Source: Akkermansia muciniphila
Lineage (GTDB): Bacteria > Verrucomicrobiota > Verrucomicrobiia > Verrucomicrobiales > V1-33
Assembly (NCBI GenBank): GCA_943333275.1
Contig: CALQSQ010000009.1
Span: 1 to 64,000, forward strand
Reading direction: 5' to 3'
DNA: 64,000 nucleotides
The position numbers and the translations under genes are program-made. Under the pieces are notes generated by a model. The model saw only the letters and a list, made by a program, of their open reading frames with translations, searched no databases and had not been told where the DNA came from. Each line of letters opens with the position of its first letter. Position 1 is the first letter of the stretch. Below, in pieces: positions 1-6,680 of the stretch.

Positions 1-52
1 CGCCTCTCGCCTCTCGCCTCTCGCCTCTCGCCTCTCGCCTCTCGCCTCTCGC
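1..52. repeat. Heptanucleotide tandem repeat (CGCCTCT)n
   Basis: Seven perfect copies of CGCCTCT followed by CGC run from the first base of the window, so the array probably continues to the left. It is purine/pyrimidine-skewed and has no coding frame I would defend. A 7-bp unit would change frame with each copy gained or lost. Confidence 0.95.
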
Positions 53-250
53 AGCTCCTGCAACCGCCTGGGCAACCGCTTCCGGATGCGTCTAGCATAG
101 TCAGAGGCGGCACGTTTCGAAGAAAGGCTGGTCATGGCTGGCGGAACGCATCCCCCGCCCCGGGTGCCCGGCAAGAAATATTTTTTGCGCCGGTCCCCTT
201 CCGAAAACGAAATCTGGCGACAACCGCGCAAATATGCTTCACCATCCGCC

Positions 251-310
251 ATGCCCACGCTCAACTGGATCGGCAAGGACGCCGTCATCAATCACGATCT
301 GGCTGTTAAG
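251..310 (+). pseudogene. Truncated start of a site-specific DNA methyltransferase (fragment)
   Basis: From the ATG the frame reads MPTLNWIGKDAVINH, which resembles the conserved opening of type III-like adenine-specific DNA methyltransferases (typically PTLNWIGK-x-AV-x-NH). Resemblance stops after about 17 codons and the frame runs into low-complexity sequence and repeats. No methyltransferase motif (DPPY, FxGxG) follows. I read it as the 5' stub of a lost gene, broken near the mobile-element-like repeats at 451-594. The assignment rests on a short motif recalled from the family and is tentative. Confidence 0.4.
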
Positions 311-450
311 GTTCACCCTTCCATGAGGTCAAGGATCATTTCCATGGGGTCATGGAACGCATTCCTGCCCCCCCATCCGGCGCTTCCTCTTCCGTGTCCG
401 ACGCTTCCTCTTGGGGCCTTTTCCTGGTTCACCACCCTGAAATAACGCGA

Positions 451-594
451 AAAACCGCGACCACCTCAAAATTAAAACCGCGACCACCCTGGGAAGGTGG
501 AAATGTAATGAGTTTCTCGAAGGCACTTCCTTTTTGTCGGCACCACTCCCACCGGTCAGGGTATTCTTTTCCAGACTCAAGTGGTCACGGTTTT
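451..594. repeat. Direct and inverted copies of AAAACCGCGACCACC, possible IS21-type end remnant
   Basis: The 15-mer AAAACCGCGACCACC occurs at 451-465 and again at 474-488, separated by 8 bases. An inverted near-copy, GTGGTCACGGTTTT, lies at 581-594 with one mismatch over 14 bases. Several short repeats at each end, inverted with respect to one another, is the arrangement of IS21-family termini, but no istA or istB gene is between them. This would fit a remnant left by deletion. The rest of 1-684 shows no gene I can support apart from the 251-310 fragment. Confidence 0.4.
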
Positions 595-684
595 CTTTCC
601 CGCGCAATCCTCTAAGAATCAACCTAACTCGCACTGCCCTATGCCTGGTCGGGATATTTAAAGTTTTTGCAACAGAAGCCTGCG

Positions 685-1026
685 CTAGCTGACCCAAGCG
701 TCAGTTTGCGTTCCTGACTCCACGGTTTTCTCTGGGGTGAAGACGATTTCCCAGGTGGCTCCGTCACCCGCCAAGGGTCCAGCCATGCAACCAAAATCAA
801 TTCGGAAGGTATTGGGGCGGAGGCGTCGGACTTCCAGGCAGAAGCCAGAGTCTTCGTTGGTGATGAATAATTCAGCCAGAGTCGCACCCGCATCCAGTTC
901 TTGATTCACCAAGCTGCAGGCGGTAATTCCAAAGGGGCCTTCCATACTCGTCAGACTCCAGCGCAGAAACGCCAGCAGGCGGACATCCCCCAGCCGACGG
1001 CGGGCATTGGCAATGCTGGGATTCAT
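685..1026 (-). CDS. Hypothetical protein, 113 aa
   Basis: I do not recognise this protein. It has natural composition without low-complexity runs, one possible short hydrophobic stretch and no signal peptide. The central part (residues 40-95) looks like a compact alpha/beta or beta-rich domain with scattered Cys and aromatic residues. It is the last of four minus-strand genes (2019 to 685) that are closely spaced and start just left of a divergent XRE regulator, so it may be co-transcribed with the two HNH-type proteins. Coding status is supported by the absence of a better frame on either strand and by its place in the run of genes. Confidence 0.55.
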   Translation of the reverse strand: MNPSIANARRRLGDVRLLAFLRWSLTSMEGPFGITACSLVNQELDAGATLAELFITNEDSGFCLEVRRLRPNTFRIDFGCMAGPLAGDGATWEIVFTPEKTVESGTQTDAWVS

Positions 1027-1108
1027 GACGGGGATTCAGTGGGCCTCTTGGGGCGCTTGGCTTTGGGGGCGGGGGTGGAGGAAAGGGGCGGTGAGGTTTT
1101 CATATTGG

Positions 1109-1312
1109 TTATTTTCTGTTTGCCCGTTTCCGACGAGCCTTCTGCTCACGTTCCCGAGCCCGTATCTTGGCACTCCATATCCGCAGTAAGATTCCCGCCG
1201 CTACTGCGCCAAGAATCAGGATCCAGAAGGAAGGAGATAAACTGAGGAGGCTCTTTGTGACCACCTCGAAAGCACCGGAAACCGTCGGTGGATTGGCGGT
1301 GAGGAGATTCAT
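1109..1312 (-). CDS. Small single-pass membrane protein, 67 aa
   Basis: The sequence has a polar N-terminus, one clear transmembrane segment (about residues 30-46, FWILILGAVAAGILLRIW) and a strongly basic C-terminal tail (REREQKARRKRANRK), which predicts the tail in the cytoplasm. There is no recognisable domain. It lies 52 bases downstream of the HNH gene and upstream of the 113-aa gene on the same strand. Small membrane proteins next to nucleases occur in some defence loci, but nothing in the sequence shows such a role here. Confidence 0.5.
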   Translation of the reverse strand: MNLLTANPPTVSGAFEVVTKSLLSLSPSFWILILGAVAAGILLRIWSAKIRAREREQKARRKRANRK

Positions 1313-1364
1313 TTAGGGAATGGGTGTTTTGGGGCGCTTGGCTTTGAGGGCGGGGTGGGTGCCT

Positions 1365-1703
1365 TTAGGGCTTCTTCTTGGAAACAAGCCCAAACTTCCC
1401 GAGTAGCCAAGATAGGAGTGCTTCCTGATCGTCAATGGTTGCACGACGCACTTGGGCGAGCAGATGAATGCGGTCGGGCTTTGGCAGCGCAGCGTTTTGC
1501 AGTCCTTCATTACAGTTTGTGCAGACGGCGCGGAGGTTTTGGGGCGTATCGTCTCCACCCTTGGATTTGTCTTTAATGTGCCCCATCGTAAGCCGAACCG
1601 AACGCGCCGATCCCAGCGGATCGGGTTCACCCGCGGCTACGCCGCACATCTGGCAGGTATATCCATTCCGCTCCAGCACCCACTCTTGTATTAACTCAGA
1701 CAT
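1365..1703 (-). CDS. HNH endonuclease domain protein, 112 aa
   Basis: A compact HNH nuclease with a treble-clef zinc site. Cys17-x2-Cys20 and Cys61-x2-Cys64 would bind the zinc; His42 (in MGHIKDKSKGG), Asn56 and Asn65 are the HNH residues. The C-terminal 30 residues form a helical tail (LLAQVRRATIDDQEALLSWLLGK). An AAGG stretch five to six bases before the ATG supports this start. The start overlaps the end of the upstream paralogue by 8 bases (1696-1703), so the two are probably translationally coupled. HNH proteins of this size occur in mobile introns, phages and restriction systems; the substrate cannot be told from sequence. Confidence 0.85.
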   Translation of the reverse strand: MSELIQEWVLERNGYTCQMCGVAAGEPDPLGSARSVRLTMGHIKDKSKGGDDTPQNLRAVCTNCNEGLQNAALPKPDRIHLLAQVRRATIDDQEALLSWLLGKFGLVSKKKP

Positions 1704-2019
1704 GCTTACCTTGAAGCCAGTTAAGAACCGCTTTCTGATCCTGCCTGGATGCTTTGCGAATCATGGTGAGTAACTGGATCAAATTTGTTGGTGGCTGGTA
1801 ACGAAGGGAGGTAAGACCGCTAGAACAACAACGACAGATGGTGTGTAAGTTGCCTGGTAACTTTTCGCCTCCATAAAACGGAGGGATTACAAATCGAAGT
1901 CTGGCGGATCGTGCCTGAAGTGGTGCCCCGCACATCTTGCAGAGCCAATTGTCGCGCTGGTGCACACCGAGGCGCATGGCACGTGGAATTATTGAGATAG
2001 GCCGGACGACGAAATTCAT
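1696..2019 (-). CDS. Degenerate HNH-like zinc protein, paralogue of the downstream HNH nuclease, 107 aa
   Basis: This protein aligns along its length with the 112-aa HNH protein encoded immediately downstream. It shares the first zinc pair (Cys27-x2-Cys30), the second pair (Cys62-x2-Cys65), the GNL core and the C-terminal helix LLTMIRKASRQDQKAVLNWL. The segment that carries the catalytic His in the partner reads RLRFVIPPFYGG here, and the final Asn is replaced by Ser66, so it is probably not a nuclease. It may be a structural, DNA-binding or regulatory partner. It starts 72 bases from the divergent regulator if that gene begins at 2092. No strong Shine-Dalgarno sequence is visible. Confidence 0.75.
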   Translation of the reverse strand: MNFVVRPISIIPRAMRLGVHQRDNWLCKMCGAPLQARSARLRFVIPPFYGGEKLPGNLHTICRCCSSGLTSLRYQPPTNLIQLLTMIRKASRQDQKAVLNWLQGKHV

Positions 2020-2091
2020 ACCGATGTGTCAAAAGAGCACAATGTGCCAAACAAGCACACAGCAGCAAGTGGTTTCTGGTATCGCGGAAGG

Positions 2092-2388
2092 ATGGCAGAA
2101 TCCCAGAAGAAAACATTGAGAGTCAGAAAAAACGTGGTCGGTGATCGTGTGCGGCAGGCCCGAAACACAATCGTGCCACCGATTACCCAGGACCAACTCG
2201 CGGGCAGGCTAGCGGCCATCAAAGTAACAATTGACCGTCCGGGCATCGCAAAACTGGAGAATGGCACGCGCAGGGTCTTCGATTTCGAAGTCCTCGCTCT
2301 GGCACAGGCTTTAAGGGTGGACCTCCGTTGGCTGCTCGGAGTGCCAAACATAGCACCGCACGGACGCCGAACCGCCTCTGCCTCGTGA
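2092..2388 (+). CDS. XRE-family HTH transcriptional regulator, 98 aa
   Basis: A small DNA-binding protein with a helix-turn-helix of the XRE/Cro-C1 type: helices around VGDRVRQARN, TQDQLAGRLA, the recognition region with DRPGIAKLENG, and the closing FEVLALAQALRVDLRWLLG. The frame stays open upstream to a GTG at 2026, but that would leave only 6 bases to the divergent gene; ATG 2092 leaves room for a shared promoter. Its TGA overlaps the ATG of the following HNH gene (TGATG), so the two are coupled. It probably controls its own operon, the divergent HNH operon, or both, as such regulators usually do. Confidence 0.85.
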   Translation: MAESQKKTLRVRKNVVGDRVRQARNTIVPPITQDQLAGRLAAIKVTIDRPGIAKLENGTRRVFDFEVLALAQALRVDLRWLLGVPNIAPHGRRTASAS

Positions 2389-3080
2389 TGCCTCTTTCGT
2401 TTGATACAGCCGCCTACCTGCGGACAGCAACAGGACGAGCGAAATCAGATGTCGCGAACAAACTGGTCAGCATGCTTCTTCATCATCTAAGCAAAGAGGT
2501 TTCAACTTTGTTCGGCGAAAGTATCACAGATACATCTTACAGGTCGTCAGTTGCCACGCATTTTGGAAATCTGTGTGCTTACTGCAGTCATTCGTTGGAT
2601 TTTGATCGGGTAGCTGTGGAGCATCTCGATGGCATGAATCGATTCCGATTGGGGTTGCACGTGCCAGGCAATGTCGTGGTGGCGTGCAAGAAATGTAATG
2701 GCGAGAAACGTCGTGACGATCAGCAGCCCACCCTAGTGCTCGCTAATACCGGCTGGGAATCCTTTCTTTCCCACGATTCATCGAGATGTGGTTCGGGTTG
2801 CAAAACCTGCGCATACTGGATGGGCGTCTGGCCAGATATTGACCAGCGCCGGAGGGCGCTTCAAAGTGCGTTAACCAAACTTAAAGGATTCCGAGAAGGC
2901 TACCACGTAGCCATCAATTGGATGGAGCAGCACAGGCAAAGCTTAAGTAGATCCGTGGAACAGCTATACCGTGACGGGCAAAGTTTCGCAGTGATGGAGA
3001 TTGGGAAAATCGTGCGAGAGGTAATCAAGCCTCAAGAAGCAAATCCTGCTGGCGGAAGCTTAGAATGTCCTGTTGCGTGA
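2388..3080 (+). CDS. HNH endonuclease, 230 aa
   Basis: A second, larger HNH-type nuclease. Zinc pairs are Cys63-x2-Cys66 and Cys100-x2-Cys103. The nuclease core reads VEHLDGMNR with His79, then GNVVVACKKCN with Asn95 and Asn104. A further possible zinc knuckle (Cys134, Cys138, Cys141) follows, and the C-terminal 80 residues are helical. The ATG overlaps the stop of the XRE gene, which fixes the start and implies co-translation. Its 3' end overlaps a convergent 53-aa ORF. A regulator-nuclease pair divergent from two further HNH-type genes suggests one functional locus, perhaps restriction or anti-phage, which is inference. Confidence 0.8.
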   Translation: MPLSFDTAAYLRTATGRAKSDVANKLVSMLLHHLSKEVSTLFGESITDTSYRSSVATHFGNLCAYCSHSLDFDRVAVEHLDGMNRFRLGLHVPGNVVVACKKCNGEKRRDDQQPTLVLANTGWESFLSHDSSRCGSGCKTCAYWMGVWPDIDQRRRALQSALTKLKGFREGYHVAINWMEQHRQSLSRSVEQLYRDGQSFAVMEIGKIVREVIKPQEANPAGGSLECPVA

Positions 3081-3186
3081 CATTCCCCAGCAAGACACGG
3101 TCTCCATTGATTTCCCGGAGTCTAAAGCGGATGTCTTCCTCGCCTTTTTGAGGCTTGCTGTATTTTACAAGGTCGTTCAATTGCAT
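3025..3186 (-). CDS. Small hypothetical protein, 53 aa, overlapping the HNH gene tail antisense
   Basis: Reading the minus strand from ATG at 3186 gives a 53-residue protein beginning MQLNDLVKYSKPQKGEEDI and ending with TGA at 3025. Its charged, balanced composition (for example IRFRLREINGDRVLLGNVTQQDI) looks like a genuine folded small protein. It overlaps the last 56 bases of the convergent HNH gene. I do not recognise the family. It could be a small stand-alone protein or the start of a truncated one. Confidence 0.45.
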   Translation of the reverse strand: MQLNDLVKYSKPQKGEEDIRFRLREINGDRVLLGNVTQQDILSFRQQDLLLEA

Positions 3187-3227
3187 GGCGCGAGAATAGT
3201 TTTAGGAAGGCCAGATGTCCACTGTAA

Positions 3228-3386
3228 AGTCCGCTGCTCGGCACCTCCGTGAAGATGACGGTGCCCGCCAGCGAAACCCTCGACTTCGGCGTGGACCTCG
3301 GCTCGCTCGTCTCCCTCGACTACGCCGAACGCCGTCCCTTCAAGTTCGATGGAAAAATCGGGACGGTAAAAGTCGAGTTGAAATAA
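3228..3386 (+). pseudogene. C-terminal remnant of an arylsulfatase
   Basis: After an in-frame stop at 3225 the frame reads about 52 residues ending VSLDYAERRPFKFDGKIGTVKVELK and TAA. This closely matches the usual C-terminus of arylsulfatases (DIGxDxGxPVSxDY followed by PFxFxGKIxKVxVxL). The catalytic part with the CxPSR motif is absent upstream. Sulfatases are numerous in Verrucomicrobiota, so this is probably a decayed copy at the edge of the accessory patch. Confidence 0.7.
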
Positions 3387-3452
3387 GGCAAAGGTTGTGT
3401 CAAACAGCGCATCGTTTCGAAACCAAACCCACTAACAAGAACCCACCTTTCC

Positions 3453-4175
3453 ATGAAAAAATACCTCGCTGAATTCTTTGGCACCTTCTGGCTCACCTTT
3501 GGCGGCTGCGGCAGCGCGGTGCTGGCGGCGAAATTCCTTGCGACGGAGGGGACCACGCCTCTGAACCTGGGGATAGGACTGGTGGGGGTCTCGCTGGCTT
3601 TCGGTCTTACGGTGCTGACGATGGCGTTTGCCATTGGCCACATTTCCGGCTGTCACCTGAATCCTGCGGTCTCCGTGGGGCTTTTCGTGGGGGGGCGTTT
3701 CAAAGGGGCGGACCTGCCCGGCTACATCCTCTCCCAAGTCGTGGGGGGCATCGCGGGAGCGGGGGTGCTCTATGTCATCGCGAGCGGCAAGGCGGGATTC
3801 TCGCTGGCGGATGGATTTGCATCGAACGGGTATGGGGAACACTCGCCGGGGGGGTATTCGCTGGTGGCGGCCTTGGTGGCTGAGGTGGTGCTGACCTTTT
3901 TCTTCCTGCTGATTATTCTCGGTTCCACGGATCAGCGCGCCCCCAAGGGTCTGGCACCCATCGCCATCGGGCTTGGGTTGACGCTGATCCACTTGATTGG
4001 CATCCCGGTGACGAACCTTTCGGTGAATCCCGCCCGCAGCACGGGTCCGGCGCTGTTTGTGGGCGGTTGGGCCTTGCAGCAACTGTGGCTCTTCTGGCTT
4101 GCCCCCATCGTTGGAGCCGCGCTGGCGGGCATCGTCTATCCGCTGATGGCGGGTAAACCGGATCAGGCGGATTGA
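3453..4175 (+). CDS. aqpZ: Aquaporin Z-type water channel
   Basis: A 240-aa major intrinsic protein with six membrane helices and two re-entrant NPA loops: HLNPAVS with Asn70 and SVNPARS with Asn192. The sequence tracks Escherichia coli AqpZ closely, including [15 protein letters not shown] and GGWALQQLW. Of the AqpZ selectivity-filter residues, His180 and Arg195 are kept, but the position corresponding to Thr183 is Leu189, which may alter pore width or hydrophobicity. It should mediate rapid water flow across the inner membrane. The gene stands alone, after a sulfatase remnant and before a lipoprotein. A short hairpin overlaps its stop codon. Confidence 0.95.
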   Translation: MKKYLAEFFGTFWLTFGGCGSAVLAAKFLATEGTTPLNLGIGLVGVSLAFGLTVLTMAFAIGHISGCHLNPAVSVGLFVGGRFKGADLPGYILSQVVGGIAGAGVLYVIASGKAGFSLADGFASNGYGEHSPGGYSLVAALVAEVVLTFFFLLIILGSTDQRAPKGLAPIAIGLGLTLIHLIGIPVTNLSVNPARSTGPALFVGGWALQQLWLFWLAPIVGAALAGIVYPLMAGKPDQAD

Positions 4176-4180
4176 TCCGG
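4158..4180. terminator. Hairpin over the aqpZ stop codon, possible weak terminator
   Basis: CCGGATCA and TGATCCGG form an 8-bp stem with a 7-base loop, and the stop codon lies in the right arm. No T-run follows, so termination is uncertain. A separate perfect 16-bp palindrome, ATCGCTCCGGAGCGAT, lies at 4240-4255 in the same intergenic stretch. Confidence 0.35.
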
Positions 4181-4351
4181 CCTACCGGTTCAAAAACCTG
4201 CCGACGCGGCATCCGTGCCGAAAAATCAGGCATCCATGGATCGCTCCGGAGCGATTTGTTTGCTCGACTGTAGCGCAAAACGTCTGCATAGATTCTGGAC
4301 CAAACCCCTAATTTTCTGAACATTTCCATAAAACACCCCACTCCGCCCGCC

Positions 4352-5992
4352 ATGAATAAAACACCCCGCCCTCGTTATCGTCCGCTCGCAATGTTGCTCG
4401 TCCTCGGCCTCGCCAGTTGCTCGCAGTATTCAACCGTCAAGCGGATGCGCCCAAAATATCAACCGGTGACTCCGGTAGGTGCGGTTATTGCCAAAGCCTT
4501 TGCCCACGAGCAAAAGGCTCCCATGGCGGCCATGGGCGGGTATTTGGAGGCGATCAAAACGGCCTCGCTGGAACTCCGCAAGAATCCCGCCGATGCGCAC
4601 GCCAGGAGTGACTACAATTTCGCAGTCAGTCGCCTCATTGGAACTATCAGCGATGCTAAATTGGATCCCTGGACGCAACCGCTCCGAGTGCCTGCCCCTG
4701 GTGGAGGGGAATATGTGCTGACCCACACGCTGGACCCCCGCCCGCAGCGCAATCCAGCCATTTATGATTTTACTCCCGCAGACGAGTTCGACATCAGCGG
4801 CAAGTATGTGGGAGAGCGGAAGATCAAAACAGGGCTGGGAGCACCGCTGGTGGCGATCGGCCGCAACCAAGTTGAAAATGCGAAGGAAAACTTCGCCATG
4901 CAGCGGACGTATTACGGAGTTACCGCCATAGCCCGGTTTGATGGTGCCAACCGGTGCGTGATCTCCTTTGAAGACCCGCTTTCCACAGAGTCAGTTAAGC
5001 TGGATGGCAAGAGCTACCCGCTGGCAGCCGACTTCACCGTTCCCCTGGCGGTAATGCTGGCGCAGCAAAACCCCAAGAAATTGGAACTTTCGCGGCTGCT
5101 GAACCCTCAGAAATATGCCGAGACCGCGAAGATCGCCCGCCTCCAGCCTTACGATCCCAGCAAACAGGTCGTGCTCTGTGTGCACGGTCTGATGGATTCC
5201 CCCGCCACCTGGACTCCACTCATTAACACGCTCCGCTCTGACCCCGATATCAGAAAGCGCTACCAGTTTTGGTTTTATAGCTACCCCAGTGGTTACCCTT
5301 ACCAACACTCTGCCGCCATCCTGCGCCAGCAGTTGGATGCCATCGAGAAACGTTTCCCCCTGCAGAAGAAAATGGTCATCATTGGACACAGCATGGGCGG
5401 GATGATTAGCCGACTGATGGTCACGGATACCGGGGATAAAGTGTGGAAGAATTTCTTTGATAAACCACCTGCGGCCATGGGTTTTTCGCCTGAGTCGAAA
5501 AAGCTGGTGACTGACGCTTTGATTTTTGAGCATCGGAAAGAAATCAGCCGGGCCATTTTCATGGCCGCACCGCATCGTGGAGCCGATATGGCTTCCGGTT
5601 GGCTGGGCAGGCTCGGGACCAAGTTGGTGAAAAGTCCTTTCACCCTGTTGAAGGCCGGGACCGAAGTCATCGGTTCCATCAATCCTCTCGGTGCTAAAAC
5701 CGTCAACAAGATGCCGAATAGCGTGGATACCCTTTCTCCGAACAATCGGTTCGTGAAAATCATCAACACGATTCCAATCAACAAGGACATTCCCTACCAC
5801 TCCGTCATTGGCGACCGTGGCAAGGGTGGAAACAAGGATCACACCAAGCCCATGAGCAGTGATGGCTTTGTGCCTTACTGGAGCAGTCATATGGATGGCG
5901 CCAAGAGCGAACTCATCGTCCCCTCCGGCCACAGTGCTCATCAAAACCCCGAGGCCATCAAAGAAGTGCGCCGGATTCTCCTGCTCCCGTAA
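4352..5992 (+). CDS. Lipoprotein alpha/beta-hydrolase (lipase/esterase-like), 546 aa
   Basis: The N-terminus is a lipoprotein signal peptide with lipobox LASC (Cys23), so the protein is probably anchored in a cell-envelope membrane. The C-terminal half is an alpha/beta-hydrolase domain. VVLCVHGLMDSPATW supplies the oxyanion-hole HG motif, GHSMGG carries the nucleophile Ser347, and a late SGHSAHQ segment could hold the catalytic His. The first 230 residues are an extra domain I do not recognise. The layout resembles secreted lipases or acyl-esterases of the PGAP1/lipase class. Substrate unknown. No operon partner is obvious. Confidence 0.8.
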   Translation: MNKTPRPRYRPLAMLLVLGLASCSQYSTVKRMRPKYQPVTPVGAVIAKAFAHEQKAPMAAMGGYLEAIKTASLELRKNPADAHARSDYNFAVSRLIGTISDAKLDPWTQPLRVPAPGGGEYVLTHTLDPRPQRNPAIYDFTPADEFDISGKYVGERKIKTGLGAPLVAIGRNQVENAKENFAMQRTYYGVTAIARFDGANRCVISFEDPLSTESVKLDGKSYPLAADFTVPLAVMLAQQNPKKLELSRLLNPQKYAETAKIARLQPYDPSKQVVLCVHGLMDSPATWTPLINTLRSDPDIRKRYQFWFYSYPSGYPYQHSAAILRQQLDAIEKRFPLQKKMVIIGHSMGGMISRLMVTDTGDKVWKNFFDKPPAAMGFSPESKKLVTDALIFEHRKEISRAIFMAAPHRGADMASGWLGRLGTKLVKSPFTLLKAGTEVIGSINPLGAKTVNKMPNSVDTLSPNNRFVKIINTIPINKDIPYHSVIGDRGKGGNKDHTKPMSSDGFVPYWSSHMDGAKSELIVPSGHSAHQNPEAIKEVRRILLLP

Positions 5993-6128
5993 GGCAGGCC
6001 CCCGGAAATAATCGCTCGCCACTTCCGAGACTGTGCGTGTGATGGGAAGAACGCGAATCACACGACGATGGCGAGGCGAGTGCTTGCGGTTGATATTGGT
6101 TTGAGTAACCTGCCCATTCCTGCGAGCC

Positions 6129-6545
6129 ATGCCCACCCACCACCACCTGGACGTTTCCACCCACGGGAAAGGCACCTACGAGATTACCGGGGAAATTCAG
6201 ACCATCATTACGAAATCCGGGTTTTCCGAGGGGTTGGTGAATATTTTCGTGCAGCACACAAGTTGCAGCCTGTGCCTCATGGAAAATGCCGACCCCTCGG
6301 CGCGGCAGGATCTGCATGCTTATTTTGACCGCCTGGTCCCGGAAAATGAGCGCTATTTTGTCCATACCGCAGAGGGGCCGGACGATATGCCCAGCCACAT
6401 CCGGGCCGTTTTGACGCGGTCCTCAGAGACGATTCCTGTGGCGAATGGCCGGCTGCTCCTCGGCACGTGGCAGGGGGTGTTTCTTTTTGAGCATCGGCGG
6501 GCACCCCATGACAGAAGGGTGGTCATCACCTTGCTGGGGACGTGA
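6129..6545 (+). CDS. YjbQ/UPF0047 family protein
   Basis: A 138-aa protein with the full UPF0047 signature: FVQHTSCSLCLMENADPSARQDL in the middle and LLGTWQGVFLFEHR followed by RRVVITLLG at the end. Members form compact trimers; E. coli YjbQ has been linked to weak thiamine-phosphate synthase activity, and the true role is unsettled. Length is usual for the family. It stands alone between a lipoprotein gene and a DUF1549 gene. Confidence 0.92.
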   Translation: MPTHHHLDVSTHGKGTYEITGEIQTIITKSGFSEGLVNIFVQHTSCSLCLMENADPSARQDLHAYFDRLVPENERYFVHTAEGPDDMPSHIRAVLTRSSETIPVANGRLLLGTWQGVFLFEHRRAPHDRRVVITLLGT

Positions 6546-6680
6546 GCAAATGATCACGGGTAGGTAAGGAATTTCCCTAATGTTTACGTGTTTACAGCGT
6601 TTCAGGGATGTGTCATACTGGGAACGGTTAAATCCCTCTATTCGACTCATCTCTCCCCAGAATTCCGCATCCCACCTCCC

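Noticed and set aside
350-697. 115-codon minus-strand frame and a 103-codon plus-strand frame (134-445) at the left end
   Set aside because: Both are Arg/Pro/Lys-rich and run through repeats; only the short methyltransferase-like opening at 251-310 looks like former coding sequence.
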